A stretch of 64,000 nucleotides of DNA, from the NCBI RefSeq assembly GCF_022394535.1, contig NZ_CP089414.1, positions 992,001 to 1,056,000 of the forward strand, written 5' to 3'. Under the pieces are notes generated by a model. That model saw only the letters and a list, made by a program, of their open reading frames with translations. It did not search any database and had not been told where the DNA came from. The translations under genes and the position numbers were made by a program. Shown here piece by piece: positions 26,931 to 35,436 of the stretch. This DNA comes from Dyella terrae. GTDB taxonomy: Bacteria > Pseudomonadota > Gammaproteobacteria > Xanthomonadales > Rhodanobacteraceae. Each line of letters starts with the position of its first letter. The first letter of the stretch is position 1.

Positions 26931-28109
26931 TCAGGTTTCGCTGCGCGACACCGCCATGAACACCGCAAACACAGCGCACCCTAATGCGATCACGCCCGGC
27001 AGACCGAACAGCGCGCTCATCCCCATGGCCACACCGGCCAGTGCCGGGCCGACCAATGCACCCAGGCCCCACGCCAGCCCCATGACGGCGTACACGCCCA
27101 CCAGATCACCGCCCTGGAAGTGACTACCCACCATCGCCAGCATGACGGTGTAAATACCGACGAACAGACCGCCCCAGACGAATACGACGGCGAACGCCAA
27201 CCATGTTTCCCGCAGAGCAAACGGCCAGAACAGGGCGGCTGCGGCGGAAATCGACGCGAGCGCCAACACCAACCGACGCTTGCTCACCTTGTCCGCCAAC
27301 CACCCGATGGGCAATTGCAGCACGATGGCCCCTAGCATCAGCACAGAGATCAGCTGCATGGCGCGCGCCGCCGTCCAACCCAACTGCGTGGCGTAGAGCG
27401 AAATGAAAGACAGGCCCGCCGTCTCCACACCCGCATTGAGCACGGTGGTAGCGATGGCGATGGGCGCAAGGCGCAGGTAACGCATAGGGTGCGCGTGCTC
27501 AGGCTTGCTGCGCCCCGGTGCAATGACCCAGGGCGGCAGGACGAACCCGACCGCGGCCAGCGCAATGACGGCGCCTGCCAAATAAGCGGCCGTGTCGACA
27601 CCCAACACCGAAAGCAAGGCCGGCCCCAGCACCATACCCAGCGACAACGCAGCCGTATAGACGGCCATGGTGCGTCCACGGGCCTGCTCCGTCGTGAGCA
27701 CGTTGGTCCAGGTCTCGGACATGACGAACAAGGTCTCCGCCGCCATGCCCAGCACGATGCGTAACGGAAACCACCATGCCACGTCGGTCACACGAGTGAA
27801 TGCGGCCAGCACGACGGCGGTGACGACCAGCGCGGCCACGGCCAGTGCCCGCGCGCCGAAGCGGGCCGCCAGTGCAGGCATGGCCGGGGCGATCAGCAGC
27901 ACGCCTAAGGCATGCATCGCGGCGTTCACACCGATATAGGTGCCAGAGTGCCCGCCAGCGGCAAGGCTCATCGCGATCAGTGGCGCGGAAAGGCTGTAAC
28001 TGAGGCCGAAGATGGTGGCCGCCACAATCACGGCGGCCGTGGAGAGAAGGCGCGGCCAGCGACTCAGGACCTGCGCCGCAGGCACCGCCACTTGGTGCGG
28101 CGCATTCAC
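26931..28109 (-). CDS. Major facilitator superfamily transporter
   Basis: A 392-residue MFS protein with ~12 membrane helices. The short loop between helices 2 and 3 (MPALAARFGARAL) and its second-half counterpart (IGWLADKVSKRRL) are the classic motif-A positions, and helix 5 has ALSLGMVLGPALLSVLG. It resembles the YcaD-like/sugar-phosphate exporter subgroup of small bacterial MFS proteins (tentative). The start MNAPHQVAV is preceded by GGAGTGAGGG at 28115-28124 on the minus strand. The substrate is unknown. Confidence 0.88.
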   Translation of the reverse strand: MNAPHQVAVPAAQVLSRWPRLLSTAAVIVAATIFGLSYSLSAPLIAMSLAAGGHSGTYIGVNAAMHALGVLLIAPAMPALAARFGARALAVAALVVTAVVLAAFTRVTDVAWWFPLRIVLGMAAETLFVMSETWTNVLTTEQARGRTMAVYTAALSLGMVLGPALLSVLGVDTAAYLAGAVIALAAVGFVLPPWVIAPGRSKPEHAHPMRYLRLAPIAIATTVLNAGVETAGLSFISLYATQLGWTAARAMQLISVLMLGAIVLQLPIGWLADKVSKRRLVLALASISAAAALFWPFALRETWLAFAVVFVWGGLFVGIYTVMLAMVGSHFQGGDLVGVYAVMGLAWGLGALVGPALAGVAMGMSALFGLPGVIALGCAVFAVFMAVSRSET

Positions 28110-28260
28110 GCCCTCACTCCCGCCAGAAAGGCCAAGGCTGGCCGGTATGCTTGCCGATCGTTCCGCTCGCCCATGGGATTGGCTCGCTGGGTGTGGATGA
28201 CGCGCAAGTCTTCAGCTTAAAACGACATCTCCCCGATTGCCAACGACCGGATCCGCCCTA

Positions 28261-28995
28261 TCAGCGTAGCGGTGCCAACGCCCTCGCCAGCGCCCGCACT
28301 TCATGCTCGTCCGTGCGAATCTCGCCACCGGCCATATCGGGCAGTTGCTGGTTCGTCCATCGCATACCTGAGGGAAGGCCGGCCTTGGCGGACGCGTGAA
28401 ATTCCGTCGCACCGGTTGCGTGGACCAAGTCCGCGATATTCGATGCATGGACACCTGCGCCCGGCATCACCGCGATGCGCCCAGCCGCTTGTTCGACCAA
28501 GTGACGGATCGCCACCGCCCCCTCCACCGCAGACGCGGCACCGCCCGAGGTAAGCAAGCGCTCGGCACCTAGCGAGATCACATCCTCTAGCGCCTGCGCG
28601 GCACTCCTGGCCATATCGAAAGCGCGGTGGAACGTCACGCCCATGCCACCGGCTGCTGACAACAACGGCTTGCAGCGCGGCACATCGACACGTCCATCGG
28701 CATCGAGGACACCGAACACCACACCATCGCAACCAAGCGACAGGCACGTCTCGATATCGCGATGCATGGTGGTCAGTTCATCGTCGTTGTAGAGGAAATC
28801 CCCTGCCCGCGGGCGGATAAGCACATAGACGGGAATGCTCAACCGCTCACGGACCTGCGCGATCTGCGCCGCCGACGGCGTCAGCCCACCCAGCTCAAGA
28901 CCCGTGCATAGTTCGACGCGATCCGCTCCACCTGCTTGCGCAGCCAGGGCGGAGGCGAGCGAATTGGCTGCGATCTCGAGCAAAGGTTTCGTCAT
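28261..28995 (-). CDS. cutC: Copper homeostasis protein CutC
   Basis: A 244-residue TIM-barrel protein of the CutC family. LEIAANSLASALAAQAGGADRVELC, LGGLTPS, VYVLIRPRAGDFLY, GCDGVVFGVLDADGRVD, VTFHRAFDM and RLLTSGG all match. CutC was named for copper tolerance in E. coli, although its molecular role is disputed. The ATG shares one base with the stop of the upstream glycosylasparaginase gene (TGATG), so they are translationally coupled. Confidence 0.93.
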   Translation of the reverse strand: MTKPLLEIAANSLASALAAQAGGADRVELCTGLELGGLTPSAAQIAQVRERLSIPVYVLIRPRAGDFLYNDDELTTMHRDIETCLSLGCDGVVFGVLDADGRVDVPRCKPLLSAAGGMGVTFHRAFDMARSAAQALEDVISLGAERLLTSGGAASAVEGAVAIRHLVEQAAGRIAVMPGAGVHASNIADLVHATGATEFHASAKAGLPSGMRWTNQQLPDMAGGEIRTDEHEVRALARALAPLR

Positions 28996-30020
28996 CAGTA
29001 GACGCTCTTCGATGGCAGCAGGCCATCTTGCTTCTTCGCGTCACACACGGCGTACGAAAAGCCGGGTTGGATAGCGAACGCGCCGACCTCACCCTCGCGA
29101 TTCATGGCGAGGAAGCCCACCTGCAAATCCTTCGATGCCGCGGGACGGCGCTTGACGATGCGCATCACGGCCTCGCGACATGCGTCCTGCGGTGAACGCC
29201 CTTGCCGCATCAGCTCCACTACCAGGAAGCTACCCACATTGCGGATCACTTCCTCGCCCACGCCCGTCGACGTGGCCGCGCCAACATCGCCATCCACATA
29301 GAGGCCGGCACCAATGATCGGGCTATCACCCACGCGGCCGCGCAATTTCCACGCCATGCCGCTGGTGGTGCAGGCGCCCGCCAGTCGTCCGTTGGCATCG
29401 ATGGCAAGCATGCCGATGGTGTCGTGGTTATCCTTGCCGCCAGGCATGCCGGTCTTGCCGTAGTCGCGTACTTCGCTGTTCGCCGAGGGCTGATAGTGGG
29501 CCGTCTTCAGCCACTCCTTCCACGCCGCCTCGGATTCGGGCGTGAGCAGTTCTTCTTTCTTGAAGCCCTGCTCGATCGCGAACTGCAGTGCACCATCGCC
29601 GACCAATAGCACGTGCGGCGTTCGCTCCATGACACGGCGCGCCACCTGGATGGGATGAGCAATATGCTCCAGCGCCGCCACGGCGCCGCAGCTGCCATCG
29701 GCGTCCATGATGCTGGCGTCCAGCGACACGTGTCCGTCACGATCCGGATAACCGGCACGGCCCACGCTGTGATTCTTCAGGTCGGCCTCCGGGATCATGA
29801 CGCCCGCTTCGACGGCATCCAGCGAGCCGCCACCCTTGGACAGCACGCCCCATGCTGCCTGGTTGGCGGCAACGCCGAAGTCCCACGTCGACACCACCCG
29901 CGGCGCAGTGCCGCTTGTTTTTGCACCCTTGGTTTCCGCCAATGCGTTGGCTCCGCCCGCCAATGCCACGGCCGAGGCACCAAGCAGGGATGCCTTCAGA
30001 AAATCTCTACGATCAGCCAT
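28995..30020 (-). CDS. N4-(beta-N-acetylglucosaminyl)-L-asparaginase, Tat-exported
   Basis: A 341-residue Ntn-hydrolase of the glycosylasparaginase family, which cleaves the GlcNAc-Asn link of N-glycoproteins. It is made as a precursor that self-cleaves before a Thr; here HDTIGMLAID holds that Thr, and the TSGMAWKLRGRVGDSPIIGAG block forms the substrate pocket. The N-terminus has a twin-arginine signal (RRDFLKASLLGASAVALAGG), so it is exported folded to the periplasm. ATG 30020 is used because it starts just before the Tat motif; a TTG at 30035 is possible. It is coupled to cutC downstream and preceded by the cold-shock gene's terminator. Confidence 0.93.
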   Translation of the reverse strand: MADRRDFLKASLLGASAVALAGGANALAETKGAKTSGTAPRVVSTWDFGVAANQAAWGVLSKGGGSLDAVEAGVMIPEADLKNHSVGRAGYPDRDGHVSLDASIMDADGSCGAVAALEHIAHPIQVARRVMERTPHVLLVGDGALQFAIEQGFKKEELLTPESEAAWKEWLKTAHYQPSANSEVRDYGKTGMPGGKDNHDTIGMLAIDANGRLAGACTTSGMAWKLRGRVGDSPIIGAGLYVDGDVGAATSTGVGEEVIRNVGSFLVVELMRQGRSPQDACREAVMRIVKRRPAASKDLQVGFLAMNREGEVGAFAIQPGFSYAVCDAKKQDGLLPSKSVY

Positions 30021-30040
30021 CGTGCGCTCACCCAAAAATG

Positions 30041-30077
30041 AAAGAAGCCCCGCGCTTTACGGCGCGGGGCTTCTTTT
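30041..30077 (-). terminator. Rho-independent terminator of the cold-shock gene
   Basis: GAAGCCCCGCGC (30044-30055) pairs with GCGCGGGGCTTC (30062-30073), a 12-bp perfect stem with a 6-base loop. On the minus strand it is followed by TTT and a TTTTT a few bases later. It ends the cold-shock transcript just before the glycosylasparaginase start. Confidence 0.88.
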
Positions 30078-30113
30078 AGATCGATGACCGACGCAGGCGC
30101 CGGCTCACCGAAA

Positions 30114-30320
30114 TCAACCAGCGATCTCGACGCCCGAAGCCTGGGCGCCCTTCGGCCCCGTGGTGACTTCGAACTGCACGCGCTGACCTTCCTGCAGGCT
30201 ACGAAAGCCCTTAGCGTTGATCGCCGAAAAGTGGACGAACACGTCCTCCCCACCGTCCTCGGGCGCGATGAAGCCGAAACCCTTGGCATCGTTGAACCAC
30301 TTGACCGTACCGAAACGCAT
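30114..30320 (-). CDS. Cold-shock domain protein (CspA family)
   Basis: A 68-residue single cold-shock domain with both RNA-binding motifs, KGFGFI (RNP1) and VFVHF (RNP2), in the standard frame [15 protein letters not shown]...EGQRVQFEV. It binds single-stranded RNA/DNA as an RNA chaperone. ATG 30320 has AGAGG eight bases upstream; the longer frame upstream would disrupt the family start. A candidate promoter at 30411-30439 gives a leader of ~80 bases, shorter than the ~160-base thermosensor leader of E. coli cspA. It is monocistronic, with its own strong terminator. Confidence 0.95.
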   Translation of the reverse strand: MRFGTVKWFNDAKGFGFIAPEDGGEDVFVHFSAINAKGFRSLQEGQRVQFEVTTGPKGAQASGVEIAG

Positions 30321-30410
30321 TGCGTGAACCTCTGAATCATGGACTGGATGCACCACGGATAGCGATGAACCACCTTGACCCCTTGGTCCGCCGCCCCTGG
30401 CACCAGAGAA

Positions 30411-30439
30411 GTATCAACATGTTTTATGCCAAAGCGCAA
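30411..30439 (-). promoter_or_regulatory. Candidate sigma-70 promoter of the cold-shock gene
   Basis: On the minus strand TTGCGC (plus 30434-30439) is followed, after 17 bases, by TGATAC (plus 30411-30416). Spacing is ideal; each hexamer has four matches to consensus. It lies ~90 bases before the start codon. Confidence 0.4.
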
Positions 30440-30480
30440 TACGGCGGATGCACTGGCACGTTAAAACCCCCACCGGCTGC

Positions 30481-31224
30481 TCAGCTTTTGAGCAAAACGC
30501 CGAGGATGCGAGGTACCTCTGCCGTAGCCGCCGCCAGGTGGGCGAAGATTTCTTCGATGCTGATTTCCGCTTCGTCCCCGCAGCCCGCGGCAAAGTTGGC
30601 CACCAGCGCAAGGCAGGCGTAATCCATCTCCAGTTCGCGGGCGAGTACGGCCTCAGGCATGCCGGTCATGCCGACCAAATCGCAGCCGTCGCGCTTCATG
30701 CGTGCGATCTCCGCCCGAGTTTCCAGTCGCGGCCCCTGGGTGGCGCCGTAGCAGCCACCATCAATCGCGGCGATACCTGCCGCGCCGGCCGCATCGATCA
30801 ACTCGCGGCGGAGCGACTCGGTGTAGGGCTCGCTGAAATCGATATGACGGACCTCGGCACCCTCCACATCGCAAAAACTCGTGTAGCGACCATGCGTGTA
30901 ATCGATGACCTGATCCGGCACGACGATAACGCGCGGCCCCATGTCAGCCCGAATGCCACCTACCGCATTCACGCCAATCACTTTGCGCGCACCCAGCGAG
31001 TGCAGCGCCCAGAGGTTCGCGCGGTAGTTCACCCGGTGCGGCGGAATCGTGTGGCTTTCGCCATGACGCGCGAGGAAGGCCACCTTGCGGCCGGCGAAGT
31101 CACCGGTAACCACGTCACCCGATGCAGGGCCATACGGCGTGTCGATACGGTGGCGCGAGGTGTTCTCGAGCCCGGGGAAGTTGTACAAGCCGCTGCCGCC
31201 GATAACAGCCAGGTCGATAGTCAC
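30481..31224 (-). CDS. mtnP: S-methyl-5'-thioinosine phosphorylase (MTA phosphorylase family)
   Basis: A 247-residue purine nucleoside phosphorylase-family enzyme, trimeric PNP/MTAP type. IGGSGLYN, FLARHGESHTIPPHRVNYRANLWAL, VNAVGGIRADMGP, CYGATQGPRLETRAEI and LVGMTGMPEAVLARELEMDYACLA are diagnostic. In pseudomonads and xanthomonads this group cleaves methylthioinosine to hypoxanthine and methylthioribose-1-phosphate rather than acting on methylthioadenosine. A hypoxanthine phosphoribosyltransferase gene two positions upstream in the same run supports that choice (inference). It is the last gene of the rlmD-to-mtnP run. Confidence 0.9.
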   Translation of the reverse strand: MTIDLAVIGGSGLYNFPGLENTSRHRIDTPYGPASGDVVTGDFAGRKVAFLARHGESHTIPPHRVNYRANLWALHSLGARKVIGVNAVGGIRADMGPRVIVVPDQVIDYTHGRYTSFCDVEGAEVRHIDFSEPYTESLRRELIDAAGAAGIAAIDGGCYGATQGPRLETRAEIARMKRDGCDLVGMTGMPEAVLARELEMDYACLALVANFAAGCGDEAEISIEEIFAHLAAATAEVPRILGVLLKS

Positions 31225-31244
31225 GATGCGTTCCTGTTTACGAA

Positions 31245-31805
31245 TTAAATGTCGTTGGTGGTGACGGCCAGCCGCTCGGCGAATCCCTGCAGGTGGCGAC
31301 CCAGCGCCTCCCGTGTCCGCTCATCGGTCAGCCGGCCTTCGATAATCTTGGTATGCGCCTGGAACACCAGCACATCGCCCTGCGGCTCGGTGCGAGCGCC
31401 TGCGCGGCGCAGCACCAGGCGAAGCTGGTCCTGCGCACGCACGGTGCCGGTGATACCCGGACTCGCACCAATGATGCAGATGGTCTTGCCCGTCAATGCG
31501 GCAACCTTGCGCCCCTTGCCGGCGCGCGACGCCCAGTCCACAGCGTTCTTCAGCACGCCGGTAATGCCACCGTTGTACTCGGGGCAGGCGAACAGCAGGC
31601 CATCCGCACGCTCGATGGCCTCTTTGAATTCAGCGACCGGCGCAGGATCACCCTGCTCTTCCACGTCCTGATTGAACAGCGGCAGATCATGCAGGCCATG
31701 AGTGACGATGTTCATCCGCGCCGGCGCCAGTTCCTGGGCGGCATGCAGCAGTGCGGTGTTGAACGAGGCCTGCCGCAGGCTGCCGGAAATCCCTAAAACA
31801 TTCAT
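31245..31805 (-). CDS. NADPH-dependent FMN reductase family protein
   Basis: A 186-residue flavodoxin-like reductase. ISGSLRQASFNTALL is the phosphate-binding loop of the SsuE/ChrR/ArsH-type NADPH-FMN reductases, CPEYNGGITGVLKNAVDWAS the flavin site, and GASPGITGTVRAQDQLR the later conserved loop. It probably reduces FMN or quinones with NADPH in the cytoplasm. ATG 31805 follows AGGAG at 6-base spacing. Its place in a nucleotide-salvage run has no obvious functional explanation. Confidence 0.9.
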   Translation of the reverse strand: MNVLGISGSLRQASFNTALLHAAQELAPARMNIVTHGLHDLPLFNQDVEEQGDPAPVAEFKEAIERADGLLFACPEYNGGITGVLKNAVDWASRAGKGRKVAALTGKTICIIGASPGITGTVRAQDQLRLVLRRAGARTEPQGDVLVFQAHTKIIEGRLTDERTREALGRHLQGFAERLAVTTNDI

Positions 31806-31848
31806 AGGCCACTCCTGTTGTGCAACGCCCCAAAGGAGCACGCCAGCT

Positions 31849-32397
31849 TTACTTCAGTGCGTAGATGCCCGGCAGGTTGCGACCCTGCTCGTGGTAGTCC
31901 ATGCCAAAGCCAAACACATAACGATCCGGCAACTCGACGCCATTGAAGTCCGATGCAACGCCGTCCACCAGTCGATCATGCTGTTTGATGCACAAGCTGG
32001 CGATCAGCACGCGGCGCGCACCACGACGCAAGCAGTCGTCGCGGACAGCCTTCAGGGTGTGGCCTTCGTCGAGGATGTCGTCCACCAGCAATACAGTGCG
32101 CCCAGCCAGGTCCGCCGCAGGCTCGCGCAGCCAGTGCAGCTCACTGCCCGATGTCGCGCCGCGATAGCGGGTGGCATGCACATAGTCGAATTCAACATCA
32201 GTGCGGATCGCCAACGCGAGATGGCCCGCGAAGATCAGTGCGCCATTCATCACGGTGAGGAAGACCGCGCGCTCGCCATCCAGCGATGCATCGATATCGC
32301 GCCCCATGGCGGCGATGACCGTTTCCAGCGATGCGCGGTCGAACAACAAGTCAGCGTCAGCGAGCGCAGTTGCTAGCGAGGGAGTAGAAGCAGTCAT
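31849..32397 (-). CDS. hpt: Hypoxanthine-guanine phosphoribosyltransferase
   Basis: A 182-residue type I phosphoribosyltransferase. VLLVDDILDEGHTLKAV is the PRPP-binding signature, VMNGALIFAGHL the pyrophosphate loop, and YVFGFGMDYHEQGRNLPGI the C-terminal purine-specific segment of HPRT. It converts hypoxanthine or guanine plus PRPP to IMP or GMP. Its ATG overlaps the nagZ stop (ATGA). Together with the downstream methylthioinosine phosphorylase it gives a short path from methylthioinosine to IMP. Confidence 0.92.
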   Translation of the reverse strand: MTASTPSLATALADADLLFDRASLETVIAAMGRDIDASLDGERAVFLTVMNGALIFAGHLALAIRTDVEFDYVHATRYRGATSGSELHWLREPAADLAGRTVLLVDDILDEGHTLKAVRDDCLRRGARRVLIASLCIKQHDRLVDGVASDFNGVELPDRYVFGFGMDYHEQGRNLPGIYALK

Positions 32398-33416
32398 GCC
32401 GGAGTTTGTCCTTCCGCGGTATGCAGCGCCGCGATGCGCGCGATGAAACGTTCGCGCTGGGGGTTGTCGTTGAGGCCGTCCCAGGTGGACGCGACCGCGC
32501 CACGCAGCGAGGCAATGCGCTCAGGGGAGGCGGCAGCCCGTCCTTGCACGGCGGCGATCGCCTCGTCCACCACGTCGGGGAAGCAGGCAAGTACGAGATC
32601 GCAACCCGCGTCGAGGTGCGCGCTCACGCGCGCCGCTGCGCCGCCGGCCGCTCCGGCCGCTGCCATGCTGATGTCGTCGCTGATCACTGCGCCGGTGAAG
32701 CCCAGTTCGCTGCGCAGGATTTCCTTGATCCAGCGCGACGAGAAACCCGCCGGCTGGTCGTCGATTTCGGGATAGATCACGTGCGCCACCATCACGGCCT
32801 CCGCATGCGCGGCCAGCGCTTCGGCGAATGGCACCAAGTCGTCGCGCCGGATCACATCCAACGGACGCGGATCCACCGCCGTCGCCTTGTGCGTGTCCAC
32901 GGCCACCGAGCCATGGCCGGGGAAGTGCTTCAACACGGCCGCCATGCCACCCAAGTGCATGCCGCGCACATAGGCCTGCGAAAGCTCCGCGGTGACGGTC
33001 GGATCGGCATGGAATGCACGCAGGCCGATGGCCGCGTTGCCACGCGCCAGATCCACCACAGGGGCGAAGCTGAAATCGACACCGCTTGCGCGCAGTTCGC
33101 TGGACATCACCCAGGCGTGCTCCTCCGCCAAGCGGATCGCATCTTCCGGGTCGCGGTCGTATACGGCACCGATGGTAGAGAGCGGCGGCAAGCGGGTGAA
33201 GCCGTCACGAAATCGCTGGACGGGGCCGCCTTCCTGGTCCACGGCGATAAGCATCTCTTCGCCACCGACGTCGCGAATATCATCGATCAGCGCCATCAAC
33301 TGGTCGCGCGAACTGTAGTTGCGCGAAAACAGCACCACACCCGAAACACCACGCGCCTTCAGCCACGCGTGCTCAGACGGCGCCAGCGTGGTACCGGCCA
33401 GGCCGATCATCAGCAT
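32394..33416 (-). CDS. nagZ: Beta-N-acetylhexosaminidase NagZ
   Basis: A 340-residue family-3 glycoside hydrolase of NagZ type, cytoplasmic, removing GlcNAc from anhydro-muropeptides during peptidoglycan recycling. Conserved blocks are GVSGVVLFSRNY, LIAVDQEGGPVQRF, GVDFSFAPVVDL, KHFPGHGSVAVDTHKA (with the mobile-loop His/Asp) and GAVISDDISM (the nucleophile Asp). ATG 33416 is supported by AGGAG ten bases upstream. The start lies seven bases inside the 3' end of the CYTH gene, and the stop overlaps hpt. In bacteria with AmpC it produces the AmpR inducer; no ampR is seen here. Confidence 0.95.
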   Translation of the reverse strand: MLMIGLAGTTLAPSEHAWLKARGVSGVVLFSRNYSSRDQLMALIDDIRDVGGEEMLIAVDQEGGPVQRFRDGFTRLPPLSTIGAVYDRDPEDAIRLAEEHAWVMSSELRASGVDFSFAPVVDLARGNAAIGLRAFHADPTVTAELSQAYVRGMHLGGMAAVLKHFPGHGSVAVDTHKATAVDPRPLDVIRRDDLVPFAEALAAHAEAVMVAHVIYPEIDDQPAGFSSRWIKEILRSELGFTGAVISDDISMAAAGAAGGAAARVSAHLDAGCDLVLACFPDVVDEAIAAVQGRAAASPERIASLRGAVASTWDGLNDNPQRERFIARIAALHTAEGQTPA

Positions 33417-33937
33417 GACTGCGGGTCTCCTGCTGCCTCGCGCTCTTCCTGTGTCCAGTGCGCATAAGGGTGAGCGATGAGGTTGACGTTGTAGTAGCGA
33501 GCCAGATGACTGACCTCGCGCGCCAGCCATGATGGCCGCGGAAACGATGCATCGACCGAAGGCAGTTCGACCTCGGCCACCACGAGGCCGGCGTTCTCGC
33601 CGAAAAATTCGTCGATCTCGAACAGCACGCCGTCCACGATCACGTGATGGCGGATTTTCTCGACCACACCGTCGCACAGCTCAGCGAGCATTTGCTCGGC
33701 ATCGGCGATGGGCACGGGATACTCGAACTCGGCCCGCTCGATGCCCAACTGCGCCGATTTGATATTGAGCCAGGCGCGCTCACCGGTGCGGCGCACGCGC
33801 ACCGAAGCGCGCGCGGTGCCGTCGTGCAGCGCCTGCGCACTGACCAGATAGCCCTGGGCGATGCGCTCGCTTTCGCTGACGGCGTCGCGCCAACCATCGT
33901 GACCCAGGAGGAATTTGCGTTCGATTTCGATGCCCAT
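33410..33937 (-). CDS. CYTH domain protein (inorganic triphosphatase-like)
   Basis: A 175-residue CYTH/triphosphate tunnel protein. The signature EIERKFLL opens it, followed by basic strands (ASVRVRRTGERAWLNIKSAQLGIERAEFEYP) and the acidic FEIDEFFGENAGLVVAEVEL that binds metal. Small bacterial members such as NE1496 and YgiF-like proteins hydrolyse tripolyphosphate. ATG 33937 begins exactly at the motif; the upstream open frame reaches into the rlmD end and is rejected. It overlaps nagZ slightly. Confidence 0.9.
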   Translation of the reverse strand: MGIEIERKFLLGHDGWRDAVSESERIAQGYLVSAQALHDGTARASVRVRRTGERAWLNIKSAQLGIERAEFEYPVPIADAEQMLAELCDGVVEKIRHHVIVDGVLFEIDEFFGENAGLVVAEVELPSVDASFPRPSWLAREVSHLARYYNVNLIAHPYAHWTQEEREAAGDPQSC

Positions 33938-33993
33938 GCTTCGCCCGATGATTGGGGGATTGTGTGACGGAGTAGTGAAGGTCGCCGGGCGGC

Positions 33994-35307
33994 TCAGCGC
34001 TCGAACAAGGCGATCGACTCCACGTGCGCCGTGTGGGGGAACATATCCATCACCCCTGCGGCACTCAAGCGGAATCCATGCTTCTCCACCAGGATGCCGG
34101 CATCGCGGGCCAGTGAGCCCGGATGGCACGACACGTAGACGATGCGGCGCGTTTCCTTATGCGGGAGATACTCCAGTACCTTGTCGGCACCAGCACGCGG
34201 CGGATCGAGCAGCAGCTTGTCCCACGGCTGCTTGGCCCAATGCGCATGACGCTGGTCCTCGAACAGGTTGGCGACTTCAAACCGTGCATGGGTGATGCCG
34301 TTACGCGCGGCGTTCTCCGCAGCGCGCTCGACCAGGCCATGCTCGCCCTCCACGCCGACGACCTCCGCCACGCGACGCCCGATGGGCAGCGTGAAGTTGC
34401 CGAGGCCGCAGAACAGATCGAGCACGCGATCCGTCGGTTGCGGATCGAGCAGCTCCATGGCGCGCGCCATCATGCGGCGATTCATGCCCGCATTCACCTG
34501 CACGAAGTCGAGCGGGCGGAATTCCAGCTCCACGTCCTCGAACGCCGCATCGCCACTCGGGATGCGGAACGCCAGGCGCGGCGCCTCCGGCCACAAAGGA
34601 TGCACACTGGTCACGCCGCCCGGCTGCAGGTAGATGGCAAAGCCATGCTGCTTGCCGAACTCGATCAGCGCGGATTGATCGCGCTCGCTCAGCGGCGCCA
34701 TGTGGCGAAACACCAGCGCGACGACGTCGTCGCCGGCCGCGAACTCGATCTGCGGAATATCCGCCGCCGCATCCATGCCGCTCACGAGCTCAGCCAGCAG
34801 GCCGATCTTGGGGCCCAGCGCCGGATGCACGACCTCGCAGTGCGTGATGTCGGCTACAAAGCGCGGATTGCTTTCCTCACGGAAGCCCACCAGCACGCGT
34901 CCCTTCTTGGCCACGGAGCGCACCGACAGGCGACCTTTGCGGCGATAGCCCCAGGGCTCATCCGTCAGTGGCGGCAACCACGTGGCCGGCGTCACCTTGC
35001 CGATGCGCTCGAAGTTGTCCTTCAGCACACGCTGCTTCACTTCGATCTGGGAGACGGCATCGAGATGCTGCAGCGAACAGCCGCCGCACTGTCCGAAATG
35101 ACGGCAACGCGGTTCGACGCGATGCGGCGATCGGGTCAACAGCTCCACCACCTCGGCTTCGTCGTAATGACGATGCCGTTTGCGGATGCGCAGCTTGACG
35201 TCTTCGCCCAGCAGCGCGCCGCTGACGAAGACGGCCTTGCCGTCGATGCGGGCTACGCCTTTGCCGTCATGGCTAAGATCGGTGATGGTGGCTTCGAGTT
35301 CGTTCAT
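33994..35307 (-). CDS. rlmD: 23S rRNA (uracil(1939)-C5)-methyltransferase RlmD
   Basis: A 437-residue SAM-dependent methyltransferase. Residues 1-60 are the TRAM domain (LEATITDLSHDGKGVARIDGKAVFVSGALLGE). CRHFGQCGGCSLQHL carries three Cys of the 4Fe-4S site, the fourth being in HCEVVHPAL. VLDLFCGLGNFTLPI is the SAM loop, LLDPPRAG the motif IV region, and YVSCHPGSLARD contains the catalytic Cys. It methylates U1939 of 23S rRNA. It heads the minus-strand run that continues with CYTH, nagZ and hpt. Confidence 0.95.
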   Translation of the reverse strand: MNELEATITDLSHDGKGVARIDGKAVFVSGALLGEDVKLRIRKRHRHYDEAEVVELLTRSPHRVEPRCRHFGQCGGCSLQHLDAVSQIEVKQRVLKDNFERIGKVTPATWLPPLTDEPWGYRRKGRLSVRSVAKKGRVLVGFREESNPRFVADITHCEVVHPALGPKIGLLAELVSGMDAAADIPQIEFAAGDDVVALVFRHMAPLSERDQSALIEFGKQHGFAIYLQPGGVTSVHPLWPEAPRLAFRIPSGDAAFEDVELEFRPLDFVQVNAGMNRRMMARAMELLDPQPTDRVLDLFCGLGNFTLPIGRRVAEVVGVEGEHGLVERAAENAARNGITHARFEVANLFEDQRHAHWAKQPWDKLLLDPPRAGADKVLEYLPHKETRRIVYVSCHPGSLARDAGILVEKHGFRLSAAGVMDMFPHTAHVESIALFER

Positions 35308-35436
35308 CGTGAGTGCTGTCTTCCAGAAACGCGCACGCCCGGATCATGGGGACCCGGGCGCGGTGATCGGGCTGGTGCCCGGTTGTTGGCCCGCATCGCG
35401 GCGGAACCATGAACGGGCCAGGGGTGGGCGTACGGC

